A stretch of DNA of 64,000 bases. Origin: Auanema rhodensis. Lineage: Eukaryota; Nematoda; Chromadorea; Rhabditida; Rhabditidae. Position numbers and translations under genes: made by a program. Shown here piece after piece: positions 14,262-27,950 of this stretch (position 1 is its first letter; every line of letters begins with the position of its first letter). A model generated the notes under the pieces. The model made no database searches, was not told the DNA's origin, and saw nothing but the letters and a program-made list of their open reading frames with translations. The DNA is taken from assembly GCA_964057225.1 (NCBI GenBank), contig OZ059900.1:6148501-6212500 (forward strand). Direction: 5' to 3'.

Positions 14262-15665
14262 TTGTATAATGATTTGAGTGAGTAATCTGTTTCTATAAAA
14301 TCAATCATTTCATTTGTACTATCAAAGTCAATATTTATTTCTTAAAGTATATATGTATATGTGAATTTTAGTAAAATTGATTCTAACTTCATCTTATACT
14401 AGTCAAATTTTCAATTAATAATGTTATAACACGTTTTTAAAATTATTAATTGTATTATTGTAGTTCCAATAAATGTTTTCTGTCTGTTGAATCGTTTTGT
14501 GTTAGATACTTTCATTACAGGAACTGCAACTCGGATTACTCTAGTTTATTAAATATTTTATGAAGGTAACCTTATAAGATGCAGAATTTGAAGATTTTTT
14601 TGCTAAATTCTAACAAAAGTTTCTTTTATTAAATCAAAATTGCTTAAAGCATATCTTTAAAACACTTTCATATAAGCTAGAGCTACTATACTATGTTCAT
14701 TTGATTTTTATGAACATATTCCTCAATTGACAGGAAAAAAATTATCTTCTAATTGATTTATCTCTCAGTTTCTTTTAGGTTTAAGCCTTGAGGGGATGTT
14801 TAATCCTTTTTCTCATGATAGCCTTTTTTCCTTTATTTTATCTTTTTCATTGTTCTCAACTCATTCAATGTCAGTTAAACTTTTCTTATAATTTTTTGGA
14901 AAAAACTTCTTTTATCGTTTTTTCAATTGGTTAGAACTCATCACTTTTCGAACATTTATTCCATATATGACGTACAGATAATAGTATCATCCAGCATTAT
15001 ACTTTAGAAATTATGTTCATGAGATACATGATTTTAAGACTTATAAGTTAAATTGAGAATGTACTTCCGCTTTTGTTCTCTAATTGAATCATGTATTCTT
15101 TTAATGTATATCATATGAACATTGCATTATGTCAAATTCATAGTCTTAATGCAATTCAAAGTTTTCATAGAAAATTTGATTTTGTTTCAAGTAATAGAAT
15201 TGATCTATTTTAAGTATATCTCAGATTAAATTCAGTGACGACAGCTATTGCTGAACTTTGCTTTTGAAAACCGACAGCAACAAGGTTTCCATTTTTCATC
15301 ACAGTATGGTTTCATGAATGATAATTCGAACCAAATTTATATTTTAATCAATTTTCTAAAGTTTCGCTAAAATTGATTTTTAATTATTTTAATCAATTTC
15401 ATTATAATTAGACAATTTTTAGTGTATAATACTAATATACTGAGAAAAATGATTGCAATTATTTATTCAAAGCTTACTCAATTTTCTTCATTGTTTTTCC
15501 CACCTATACTAGTCATTACCTCACCTCATTATCCTCTTCCTTTGCTTTATGGTCGTACTACATCTTTGGTCAAGCACACAAACACATAGACTCACATAAA
15601 TAATATGCAGTAAGAGAAAAAGAGGGCTGTGGCCTAGATTGATCAAGCTGGCCTTACATGGTTTC

Positions 15666-16019
15666 ATGCGTCTCTGTTCGTTACCAAGGAGACTAAAACC
15701 ATTCAGTCGTCTGTGTCTCTGTAATCGCATCACCTGTCTCTTACTCCCTGTATTACTCTATTCAAGTGACTCTCTGAGCGTTGTTGTTGCTAGCTCAGTA
15801 TGCTTCCTCCAGCTCTCTGTCGCATTATCACCTGATATAGAACAAGAGATTATAGATACCGAAGAGATTCAGAGCACGAGACTATTCCAGCTTCTGCTTC
15901 CATTCTCATTAGTTACTGGACGCTTTCATATCTCTGTCGCTTATCTGCTTAAACCATTGAGCTACTTTGCTGTTCTGCCAAAGCAAACTGAAACATATTC
16001 TGCAGTTAAGCATCACTAA
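15666..16019 (+). CDS. Possible small ORF upstream of the four-helix gene
   Basis: An ATG-initiated frame of about 117 codons lies in the GC-richer block before the four-helix membrane gene. It encodes a leucine- and serine-rich protein with two hydrophobic stretches and no recognised domain. No splice sites or paralogue support it. It is unusually long for random AT-rich DNA, but the higher GC of this block raises the chance of open frames. It may equally be 5' UTR or promoter DNA. Confidence 0.2.
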   Translation: MRLCSLPRRLKPFSRLCLCNRITCLLLPVLLYSSDSLSVVVASSVCFLQLSVALSPDIEQEIIDTEEIQSTRLFQLLLPFSLVTGRFHISVAYLLKPLSYFAVLPKQTETYSAVKHH

Positions 16020-16523
16020 TCTACGTTAGCCATCCCTATTCGCTTCTTCGCCAATCCAAGAAATTGGATTTATTCTTATTTATTATCTGCAACCTTTGAA
16101 ACATTTAATTCATAACAACTAATTTGTTAATTGTTATAACGAGCAACCCGCTCTCATTGATCACCACCCTCAATCAGTTCTAACATCAGACTCGCTCTAA
16201 TTTAATTTTGACTGTTATCTGGTGGTACTCTGCTCACCTTTGATATAAGGTGAATTATCCACTGATATTGTTGACAGCTAAGCTCAAATAATCTGAAAGA
16301 CTGTCGCGAATATCATATCCCATTTGTACTTCTACATAGATTATCATTTGAGATAAATACCTAGTCAAGTGATATCCGGATATTTCACAATTATATACAG
16401 CTCAAACCTATAATTATTTCATTAAACGACTTATATTATCCCACCTGCCTTCAAATTATCTATTTGTCCTTTGATTATTGATATCTGCTGTTCACGAAAT
16501 ATTCTACTATATTAATTAAAAAA

Positions 16524-17884
16524 ATGAGCGGTGTAATTATTTCGGAGCCTGAGCATGAGCCAACTCCATCAAAAAAAATTTGTCTCTGCATATCACCTAG
16601 CGTCAGTGGCGTTGTATCGCTGTGTGTTCAATTCATCACTCTAGTTGTAACTATGCTTGTGTGCATCTTCCTCTTCTACCATGCGGGAGGTTATGAGTAC
16701 ATGGGGTGGAATGAAAATTCAACAATGTTTGATCCTATAACATACGAGGCGTATTTGGATAGATTGTCTGATTTACCTGTTGGATTACCCGAATATGCTA
16801 CGGTATTCGAAAAATTAATCATTTTCATATACAAGTTGGGGATTATTTCAGAACGTAGATGAGAATAACTCAAGAAACGATACTTCTGACACATTTTTGA
16901 CCAATGCAACAACTTCTAATGAGCTTGAAATGGTATTCTTTCCCAGTTGCAATAGTTGCATAAAGCAAGAACACAAATTTCAGACAGACGGTGACAACAC
17001 GACAGAATACGACTATGGTGCTCATTTACTCGCTTTTGCCAATCATACGGTCAGTTCTCTTCAAACTTTCTAGCATTGTATATATTTTTGTTTTAATTTT
17101 TTAATTTAAAAAATTCAGAGAACTGAATTAGAAATGCTAGAATTAGCTCGTCTGTCAACTTTGGTCTACTTTGTTATTTGCATATTATGGTTCATGTCGT
17201 TATTCCTGCTCTTGACTTCAATCAAATACGAAATTTTGGATCTTGTGTGTGTTAATTCGTTCATATTAACAGTTGCCTCACTATATGCACTGATGCATGC
17301 GTTATTCGTATGTGTTCTACTATACTATCAGGTGATTATAGCAAACAAATTATATTAAAAATATCTCGTGAAGAAGCCTTATTCAAAATCAAGAAATTAA
17401 GCCTTATTAATAATTAGAACAATATTTAACTTTATATTCTATAACACATAGTGTATACATGTATATATTAATATAATCCTTGTTTAATCTAGCCTCAGAC
17501 TTCTTGGCGAACTTTGGCTATTGTAACTGGATCCGTAATCGTACTCATGGCTGGAACAATGCTCGGAGGATTTGCACTTCATCTAGATATTACCTGGTAC
17601 AAGTACATTGTTCATGTACATGGACAAGAAAAGGTAATTTCACAAAATCATCAAAAGTCAAAAAAAAAACAGAAAATACTCTCCTTTCGTTAACTAAAAA
17701 TGTTGAGACAAGGCATATCAAACCAATCAAAACTTGTTTCTAGTTCTTACTCATGGACTGGGTCGTTGGTTTAATTAAATGCAAGAAATGTTCTACTACT
17801 GAAGCAACTCAGCCAAGCTTAACTTACCAACGAGGATCTGAGCCAGGTGGATCCAATGATCAAGTTGTGTTCAGTGCGTTTTAG
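16524..17884 (+). CDS. Unrecognised four-helix membrane protein (5 exons)
   Basis: Not recognised. Exons 16524-16802, 16852-17049, 17119-17331, 17493-17633 and 17744-17884 join to 972 nt, 323 aa, all in phase 0. Helices are predicted at about 28-52, 173-193, 205-228 and 238-258. A long loop (about 53-165) between helices 1 and 2 carries several N-glycosylation sequons (for example N65-S-T, then NDT, NAT, NTT, NHT) and a C-x-x-C pair (SCNSC), so this loop is probably extracellular. The first segment has a cysteine-rich start (KKICLCIS) and the tail has KCKKC, both possible palmitoylation sites. The order short N-tail, helix, large loop, three close helices and short tail resembles tetraspan-type proteins in layout only. 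All introns are short with good GT/AG ends, so the gene structure is well supported. Its stop is only 138 bp before the satellite. Confidence 0.75.
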
Positions 17885-17934
17885 ATATTGGACACAATAT
17901 CGTACAGCCATCAATCGAAAAAAAATGATTCTTT

Positions 17935-17940
17935 AATAAA
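17935..17940 (+). promoter_or_regulatory. Poly(A) signal AATAAA of the four-helix gene
   Basis: AATAAA lies about 50 nt after the stop codon and about 80 nt before the first satellite unit, so the mRNA can end before the array. Confidence 0.65.
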
Positions 17941-18022
17941 GCCTTACAATTTGAGAAAAATTCACATGGAGCAAGTCAATACAAACAAAACTAAACAGGA
18001 AAACATTTTGTAGTTTAACCCA

Positions 18023-21000
18023 GAAAAATCTCGTCGTCTAACATCGCTTTACATGATACGCCAATTCTCCACTTTTTCCACAATGCCTATCCTTCTCTAA
18101 AAATCTCCTCATTCCCCACAATGCATGAACCATCTCGTCGTCTAACATCGCTTTACATGATCCGCCAATTCTCCAGTTTTTCCATACTGCCTATCCTTCT
18201 CTAAAGATCTCCTCATTCCCCACAATGCCTGAGCCATCTCGTCGTCTAACATCGTTTTACATGATACGCCAATTCTCCAGTTTTTTAATACTGCCTATCC
18301 TTCTCTAAAGATCTCCTCATTCCCCACAATGCATGAACCATCTCGTCGTCTAACATCGTTTTACATGATACGCCAATTCTCCAGTTTTTCCATACTGCCT
18401 ATCCTTCTCTAAAGATCTCCTCATTCCACACAATGCCTGAGCCATCTCGTCGTCTAACATCGTTTTACATGATACGCCAATTCTCCAGTTTTTCCATACT
18501 GCCTATCCTTCTCTAAAGATCTCCTCATTCCCCACAATGCATGAACCATCTCGTCGTCTAACATCGTTTTACATGATACGCCAATTCTCCAGTTTTTCCA
18601 TACTGCCTATCCTTCTCTAAAGATCTCTTCATTCCCCACAATGCCTGAGCCATCTCGTCGTCTAACATCGTTTTACATGATACGCCAATTCTCCAGTTTT
18701 TCCATACTGCCTATCCTCCTCTAAAGATCTCTTCATTCCCCACAATGCATGAACCATCTCGTCGTCTAACATCGTTTTACATGATACGCCAATTCTCCAG
18801 TTTTTCCATACTGCCTATCCTTCTCTAAAGATCTCCTCATTCCACACAATGCCTGAGCCATCTCGTCGTCTAACATCGTTTTACATGATACGCCAATTCT
18901 CCAGTTTTTCCATACTGCCTATCCTTCTCTAAAGATCTCCTCATTCCCCACAATGCATGAACCATCTCGTCGTCTAACATCGTTTTACATGATACGCCAA
19001 TTCTCCAGTTTTTCCATACTGCCTATCCTTCTCTAAAGATCTCTTCATTCCCCACAATGCCTGAGCCATCTCGTCGTCTAACATCGTTTTACATGATACG
19101 CCAATTCTCCAGTTTTTCCATACTGCCTATCCTTCTCTAAAGATCTCCTCATTCCCCACAATGCATGAACCATCTCGTCGTCTAACATCGTTTTACATGA
19201 TACGCCAATTCTCCAGTTTTTCCATACTGCCTATCCTTCTCTAAAGATCTCCTCATTCCACACAATGCCTGAGCCATCTCGTCGTCTAACATCGTTTTAC
19301 ATGATACGCCAATTCTCCAGTTTTTCCATACTGCCTATCCTTCTCTAAAGATCTCCTCATTCCCCACAATGCATGAACCATCTCGTCGTCTAACATCGTT
19401 TTACATGATACGCCAATTCTCCAGTTTTTCCATACTGCCTATCCTTCTCTAAAGATCTCCTCATTCCCCACAATGCATGAACCATCTCGTCGTCTAACAT
19501 CGTTTTACATGATACGCCAATTCTCCAGTTTTTCCATACTGCCTATCCTTCTCTAAAGATCTCCTCATTCCCCACAATGCCTGAGCCATCTCGTCGTCTA
19601 ACATCGTTTTACATGATACGCCAATTCTCCAGTTTTTCCATACTGCCTATCCTTCTCTAAAGATCTCCTCATTCCCCACAATGCATGAACCATCTCGTCG
19701 TCTAACATCGTTTTACATGATACGCCAATTCTCCAGTTTTTCCATACTGCCTATCCTTCTCTAAAGATCTCCTCATTCCACACAATGCCTGAGCCATCTC
19801 GTCGTCTAACATCGTTTTACATGATACGCCAATTCTCCAGTTTTTCCATACTGCCTATCTTTCTCTAAAGATCTCCTCATTCCCCACAATGCATGAACCA
19901 TCTCGTCGTCTAACATCGTTTTACATGATACGCCAATTCTCCAGTTTTTCCATACTGCCTATCCTTCTCTAAAGATCTCTTCATTCCCCACAATGCCTGA
20001 GCCATCTCGTCGTCTAACATCGTTTTACATGATACGCCAATTCTCCAGTTTTTCCATACTGCCTATCCTTCTCTAAAGATCTCCTCATTCCCCACAATGC
20101 ATGAACCATCTCGTCGTCTAACATCGTTTTACATGATACGCCAATTCTCCAGTTTTTCCATACTGCCTATCCTTCTCTAAAGATCTCTTCATTCCCCACA
20201 ATGCCTGAGCCATCTCGTCGTCTAACATCGTTTTACATGATACGCCAATTCTCCAGTTTTTCCATACTGCCTATCCTTCTCTAAAGATCTCTTCGTTCCC
20301 CACAATGCATGAACCATCTCGTCGTCTAACATCGTTTTACATGATACGCCAATTCTCCAGTTTTTCCATACTGCCTATCCTTCTCTAAAGATCTCCTCAT
20401 TCCCCACAATGCATGAACCATCTCGTCGTCTAACATCGTTTTACATGATACGCCAAATCTCCAGTTTTTCCATACTGCCTATCCTTCTCTAAAAATCTCC
20501 TCATTCCCCACAATGTCTGAGCCATCTCGTCGTCTAACATCGTTTTACATGATACGCCAAATCTCCAGTTTTTCCATACTGCCTATCCTTCTCTGAAGAT
20601 TTCCTCATTCCCCACAATGCCTGAGCCATCTCGTCGTCTAACATCGTTTTACATGATACGCCAATTCTCCAGTTTTTCCATACTGCCTATCCTTCTCTAA
20701 AGATCTCCTCATTCCCCACAATGCATGAACCATCTCGTCGTCTAACATCGTTTTACATGATACGCCAATTCTCCAGTTTTTCCATACTGCCTATCCTTCT
20801 CTAAAGATCTCCTCATTCCCCACAATGCATGAACCATCTCGTCGTCTAACATCGTTTTACATGATACGCCAATTCTCCAGTTTTTCCATACTACCTATCT
20901 TTCTCTAAAGATCTCTTCATTCCCCACAATGCATGAACCATCTCGTCGTCTAACATCGTTTTACATGATACGCCAATTCTCCAGTTTTTCCATACTGCCT

Positions 21001-24000
21001 ATCCTTCTCTAAAGATCTCCTCATTCCCCACAATGCATGAACCATCTCGTCGTCTAATATCGTTTTACATGATACGCCAATTCTCCAGTTTTTCCATACT
21101 GCCTATCCTTCTCTGAAGATTTCCTCATTCCCCACAATGCATGAACCATCTCGTCGTCTAACATCGTTTTACATGATACGCCAATTCTCCAGTTTTTCCA
21201 TACTGCCTATCCTTCTCTAAAGATCTCTTCATTCCCCACAATGCATGAACCATCTCGTCGTCTAACATCGTTTTACATGATACGCCAATTCTCCAGTTTT
21301 TCCATACTGCCTATCCTTCTCTGAAGATTTCCTCATTCCCCACAATGCATGAACCATCTCGTCGTCTAACATCGTTTTACATGATACGCCAATTCTCCAG
21401 TTTTTCCATACTGCCTATCCTTCTCTAAAGATCTCTTCATTCCCCACAATGCATGAACCATCTCGTCGTCTAACATCGTTTTACATGATACGCCAATTCT
21501 CCAGTTTTTCCATACTGCCTATCCTTCTCTAAAGATCTCCTCATTCCCCACAATGCCTGAGCCATCTCGTCGTCTAACATCGTTTTACATGATACGCCAA
21601 ATCTCCAGTTTTTCCATACTGCCTATCCTTCTCTAAAGATCTCTTCATTCCCCACAATGCATGAACCATCTCGTCGTCTAACATCGTTTTACATGATACG
21701 CCAATTCTCCAGTTTTTCCATACTGCCTATCCTTCTCTAAAGATCTCCTCATTCCCCACAATGCATGAACCATCTCGTCGTCTAACATCGTTTTACATGA
21801 TACGCCAATTCTCCAGTTTTTCCATACTGCCTATCCTTCTCTAAAGATCTCTTCATTCCCCACAATGCCTGAGCCATCTCGTCGTCTAACATCGTTTTAC
21901 ATGATACGCCAATTCTCCAGTTTTTCCATACTGCCTATCCTTCTCTAAAGATCTCTTCATTCCCCACAATGCATGAACCATCTCGTCGTCTAACATCGTT
22001 TTACATGATACGCCAATTCTCCAGTTTTTCCATACTGCCTATCCTTCTCTAAAGATCTCTTCGTTCCCCACAATGCATGAACCATCTCGTCGTCTAACAT
22101 CGTTTTACATGATACGCCAATTCTCCAGTTTTTCCATACTGCCTATCCTTCTCTAAAGATCTCCTCATTCCCCACAATGCATGAACCATCTCGTCGTCTA
22201 ACATCGTTTTACATGATACGCCAAATCTCCAGTTTTTCCATACTGCCTATCCTTCTCTAAAAATCTCCTCATTCCCCACAATGTCTGAGCCATCTCGTCG
22301 TCTAACATCGTTTTACATGATACGCCAATTCTCCAGTTTTTCCAAACTGCCTATCCTTCTCTAAAGATCTCTTCATTCCCCACAATGCAAGAACCATCTC
22401 GTCGTCTAACATCGTTTTACATGATACGCCAATTCTCCAGTTTTTCCATACTGCCTATCCTTCTCTAAAGATCTCCTCATTCCCCACAGTGCATGAACCA
22501 TCTCGTCGTCTAACATCGTTTTACATGATACGCCAATTCTCCAGTTTTTCCACACTGCCTATCCTTCTCTGAAGATTTCCTCATTCCCCACAATGCCTGA
22601 GCCATCTCGTCGTCTAACATCGTTTTACATGATACGCCAATTCTCCAGTTTTTCCATACTGCCTATCTTTCTCTAAAGATCTCTTCATTCCCCACAATGC
22701 ATGAACCATCTCGTCGTCTAACATCGTTTTACATGATACGCCAATTCTCCAGTTTTTCCATACTGCCTATCCTTCTCTAAAGATCTCCTCATTCCCCACA
22801 ATGCCTGAACCATCTCGTCGTCTAACATCGTTTTACATGATACGCCAATTCTCCAGTTTTTCCATACTGCCTATCCTTCTCTAAAGATCTCCTCATTCCC
22901 CACAATGCATGAACCATCTCGTCGTCTAACATCGTTTTACATGATGCGCCAATTCTCCAGTTTTTCCATACTGCCTATCCTTCTCTAAAGATCTCCTCAT
23001 TCCCCACAGTGCATGAACCATCTCGTCGTCTAACATCGTTTTACATGATGCGCCAATTCTCCAGTTTTTCCATACTGCCTATCCTTCTCTAAAGATCTCC
23101 TCATTCCCCACAATGCATGAACCATCTCGTCGTCTAACATCGTTTTACATGATGCGCCAATTCTCCAGTTTTTCCATACTGCCTATCCTTCTCTAAAGAT
23201 CTCCTCATTCCCCACAATGCCTGAGCCATCTCGTCGTCTAACATCGTTTTACATGATACGCCAATTCTCCAGTTTTTCTATACTGCCTATCCTTCTCTAA
23301 AGATCTCTTCATTCCCCACAATGCATGAACCATCTCGTCGTCTAACATCGTTTTACATGATACGCCAATTCTCCAGTTTTTCCATACTGCCTATCCTTCT
23401 CTAAAGATCTCTTCATTCCCCACAATGCATGAACCATCTCGTCGTCTAACATCGTTTTACATGATACGCCAATTCTCCAGTTTTTCCAAACTGCCTATCC
23501 TTCTCTAAAGATCTCCTCATTCCCCACAATGCATGAACCATCTCGTCGTCTAACATCGTTTTACATGATACGCCAAATCTCCAGTTTTTCCATACTGCCT
23601 ATCCTCCTCTAAAGATCTCCTCATTCCCCACAGTGCATGAACCATCTCGTCGTCTAACATCGTTTTACATGATACGCCAATTCTCCAGTTTTTCCAAACT
23701 GCCTATCCTTCTCTAAAGATCTCTTCATTCCCCACAATGCATGAACCATCTCGTCGTCTAACATCGTTTTACATGATACGCCAATTCTCCAGTTTTTCCA
23801 TACTGCCTATCCTTCTCTAAAGATCTCCTCATTCCCCACAGTGCATGAACCATCTCGTCGTCTAACATCGTTTTACATGATACGCCAATTCTCCAGTTTT
23901 TCCACACTGCCTATCCTTCTCTGAAGATTTCCTCATTCCCCACAATGCCTGATCCATCTCGTCGTCTAACATCGTTTTACATGATACGCCAATTCTCCAG

Positions 24001-27000
24001 TTTTTCCATACTGCCTATCTTTCTCTAAAGATCTCTTCATTCCCCACAATGCATGAACCATCTCGTCGTCTAACATCGTTTTACATGATACGCCAATTCT
24101 CCAGTTTTTCCATACTGCCTATCTTTCTCTAAAGATCTCCTCATTCCCCACAATGCATGAACCATCTCGTCGTCTAACATCGTTTTACATGATACGCCAA
24201 TTCTCCAGTTTTTCCATACTGCCTATCCTTCTCTAAAGATCTCCTCATTCCCCACAATGCATGAACCATCTCGTCGTCTAACATCGTTTTACATGATACG
24301 CCAATTCTCCAGTTTTTCCATACTGCCTATCCTTCTCTAAAGATCTCCTCATTCCCCACAATGCCTGAACCATCTCGTCGTCTAACATCGTTTTACATGA
24401 TACGCCAATTCTCCAGTTTTTCCATACTGCCTATCCTTCTCTAAAGATCTCTTCATTCCCCACAATGCATGAACCATCTCGTCGTCTAACATCGTTTTAC
24501 ATGATACGCCAATTCTCCAGTTTTTCCATACTGCCTATCCTTCTCTAAAGATCTCTTCATTCCCCACAATGCATGAACCATCTCGTCGTCTAACATCGTT
24601 TTACATGATACGCCAATTCTCCAGTTTTTCCATACTGCCTATCCTTCTCTAAAGATCTCCTCATTCCCCACAATGCATGAACCATCTCGTCGTCTAACAT
24701 CGTTTTACATGATGCGCCAATTCTCCAGTTTTTCCATACTGCCTATCCTTCTCTAAAGATCTCCTCATTCCCCACAATGCCTGAGCCATCTCGTCGTCTA
24801 ACATCGTTTTACATGATACGCCAATTCTCCAGTTTTTCCATACTGCCTATACTTCTCTAAAGATCTCCTCATTCCCCACAATGCATGAACCATCTCGTCG
24901 TCTAACATCGTTTTACATGATACGCCAATTCTCCAGTTTTTCCACACTGCCTATCCTTCTCTAAAGATCTCCTCATTCCCCACAGTGCATGAACCATCTC
25001 GTCGTCTAACATCGTTTTACATGATGCGCCAATTCTCCAGTTTTTCCATACTGCCTATCCTTCTCTAAAGATCTCCTCATTCCCCACAATGCATGAACCA
25101 TCTCGTCGTCTAACATCGTTTTACATGATGCGCCAATTCTCCAGTTTTTCCATACTGCCTATCCTTCTCTAAAGATCTCCTCATTCCCCACAATGCCTGA
25201 GCCATCTCGTCGTCTAACATCGTTTTACATGATACGCCAATTCTCCAGTTTTTCCACACTGCCTATCCTTCTCTAAAGATCTCCTCATTCCCCACAATGC
25301 CTGAGCCATCTCGTCGTCTAACATCGTTTTACATGATACGCCAATTCTCCAGTTTTTCCATACTGCCTATCCTTCTCTAAAGATCTCCTCATTCCCCACA
25401 GTGCATGAACCATCTCGTCGTCTAACATCGTTTTACATGATACGCCAATTCTCCAGTTTTTCCATACTGCCTATCCTTCTCTAAAGATCTCTTCATTCCC
25501 CACAATGTCTGAGCCATCTCGCCGTCTAACATCGTTTTACATGATACGCCAATTCTCCAGTTTTTCCATACTGCCTATCCTTCTCTAAAGATCTCCTCAT
25601 TCCCCACAATGCATGAACCATCTCGTCGTCTAACATCGTTTTACATGATACGCCAATTCTCCAGTTTTTCCATACTGCCTATCCTTCTCTAAAGATCTCT
25701 TCATTCCCCACAATGCATGAACCATCTCGTCGTCTAACATCGTTTTACATGATACGCCAATTCTCCAGTTTTTCCATACTGCCTATCCTTCTCTAAAGAT
25801 CTCCTCATTCCCCACAATGCCTGAGCCATCTCGTCGTCTAACATCGTTTTACATGATGCGCCAATTCTCCAGTTTTTCCATACTGCCTATCCTCCTCTAA
25901 AGATCTCCTCATTCCCCACAATGCATGAACCATCTCGTCGTCTAACATCGTTTTACATGATACGCCAATTCTCCAGTTTTTCCATACTGCCTATCCTTCT
26001 CTAAAGATCTCCTCATTCCCCACAATGCATGAACCATCTCGTCGTCTAACATCGTTTTACATGATGCGCCAATTCTCCAGTTTTTCCATACTGCCTATCC
26101 TCCTCTAAAGATCTCCTCATTCCCCACAATGCATGAACCATCTCGTCGTCTAACATCGTTTTACATGATACGCCAATTCTCCAGTTTTTCCACACTGCCT
26201 ATCCTTCTCTAAAGATCTCCTCATTCCCCACAATGCATGAACCATCTCGTCGTCTAACATCGTTTTACATGATACGCCAATTCTCCAGTTTTTCCATACT
26301 GCCTATCCTTCTCTAAAGATCTCCTCATTCCCCACAATGCATGAACCATCTCGTCGTCTAACATCGTTTTACATGATACGCCAATTCTCCAGTTTTTCCA
26401 TACTGCCTATCCTTCTCTAAAGATCTCCTCATTCCCCACAATGCATGAACCATCTCGTCGTCTAACATCGCTTTACATGATACGCCAATTCTCCAGTTTT
26501 TCCATACTGCCTATCCTTCTCTAAAGATCTCCTCATTCCCCACAATGCCTGAGCCATCTCGTCGTCTAACATCGTTTTACATGATACGCCAATTCTCCAG
26601 TTTTTCCATACTGCCTATCCTTCTCTAAAGATCTCTTCATTCCCCACAATGCATGAACCATCTCGTCGTCTAACATCGTTTTACATGATACGCCAATTCT
26701 CCAGTTTTTCCATACTGCCTATCCTTCTCTAAAGATCTCTTCATTCCCCACAATGTCTGAGCCATCTCGTCGTCTAACATCGTTTTACATGATACGCCAA
26801 TTCTCCAGTTTTTCCATACTGCCTATCCTTCTCTAAAGATCTCTTCATTCCCCACAATGCATGAACCATCTCGTCGTCTAACATCGTTTTACATGATACG
26901 CCAATTCTCCAGTTTTTCCATACTGCCTATCCTTCTCTAAAGATCTCTTCATTCCCCACAATGTCTGAGCCATCTCGTCGTCTAACATCGTTTTACATGA

Positions 27001-27915
27001 TACGCCAATTCTCCAGTTTTTCCATACTGCCTATCCTTCTCTAAAGATCTCTTCATTCCCCACAATGCATGAACCATCTCGTCGTCTAACATCGTTTTAC
27101 ATGATACGCCAATTCTCCAGTTTTTCCATACTGCCTATCCTTCTCTAAAGATCTCCTCATTCCCCACAATGCATGAACCATCTCGTCGTCTAACATCGTT
27201 TTACATGATGCGCCAATTCTCCAGTTTTTCCATACTGCCTATCCTTCTCTAAAGATCTCCTCATTCCCCACAATGCCTGAGCCATCTCGTCGTCTAACAT
27301 CGTTTTACATGATACGCCAATTCTCCAGTTTTTCCATACTGCCTATACTTCTCTAAAGATCTCCTCATTCCCCACAATGCATGAACCATCTCGTCGTCTA
27401 ACATCGTTTTACATGATACGCCAATTCTCCAGTTTTTCCACACTGCCTATCCTTCTCTAAAGATCTCCTCATTCCCCACAGTGCATGAACCATCTCGTCG
27501 TCTAACATCGTTTTACATGATGCGCCAATTCTCCAGTTTTTCCATACTGCCTATCCTTCTCTAAAGATCTCCTCATTCCCCACAATGCATGAACCATCTC
27601 GTCGTCTAACATCGTTTTACATGATGCGCCAATTCTCCAGTTTTTCCATACTGCCTATCCTTCTCTAAAGATCTCCTCATTCCCCACAATGCCTGAGCCA
27701 TCTCGTCGTCTAACATCGTTTTACATGATACGCCAATTCTCCAGTTTTTCCACACTGCCTATAATTCTCTAAAGATCTCCTCATTCCCCACAATGCATGA
27801 ACCATCTCGTCGTCTAACATCGTTTTACATGATACGCCAATTCTCCAGTTTTTCCACACTGCCTATCCTTCTCTAAAGATCTCCTCATTCCCCACAGTGC
27901 ATGAACCATCTCGTC
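18023..27915 (+). repeat. Satellite array 1: about 95 tandem 104-bp units
   Basis: Head-to-tail units of exactly 104 bp. The core GAACCATCTCGTC (or GAGCC variant) occurs at 18127 and 27903, and 9776/104 is exactly 94, so there is no net indel. The array begins at a slightly degenerate core (18023-18035, 11 of 13 bases) and ends with a complete core. Most units also carry one AGATCT and the segment CATTCCCCACAATGC. Units alternate between GCATGAACC and GCCTGAGCC forms in the left part, giving dimers (208 bp). A tetramer (416 bp) is marked by the variant TCCACACAATG at about 18425, 18841 and 19257. Later units vary independently (ATGATGCGCC, CACACTGCC, CCCACAGTGC). No coding frame or spacer is present. 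Confidence 0.97.
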
Positions 27916-27950
27916 AACATGGGAAACGAACCCAGGCGACGAGATGGTTC
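27903..27950. repeat. Inversion junction of the two satellite arrays
   Basis: The last core of array 1 (27903-27915) is followed by 22 bp of array 2 sequence and then the first reverse core of array 2 (27938-27950). With one more flanking base on each side this is a 14-bp perfect inverted repeat around a 22-nt loop. The change-over falls at a two-base TC shared by both flanks. Confidence 0.9.

Larger units (their letters stand above)
13896..16523. other. Intergenic region
   Basis: AT-rich DNA holding the 3' UTR of the RING gene (poly(A) signal at 14256) and the upstream region of the four-helix membrane gene. From about 15500 to 16350 the composition is clearly richer in G and C than its surroundings and contains the long open frame listed separately. 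Nothing else is supported. Confidence 0.5.
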
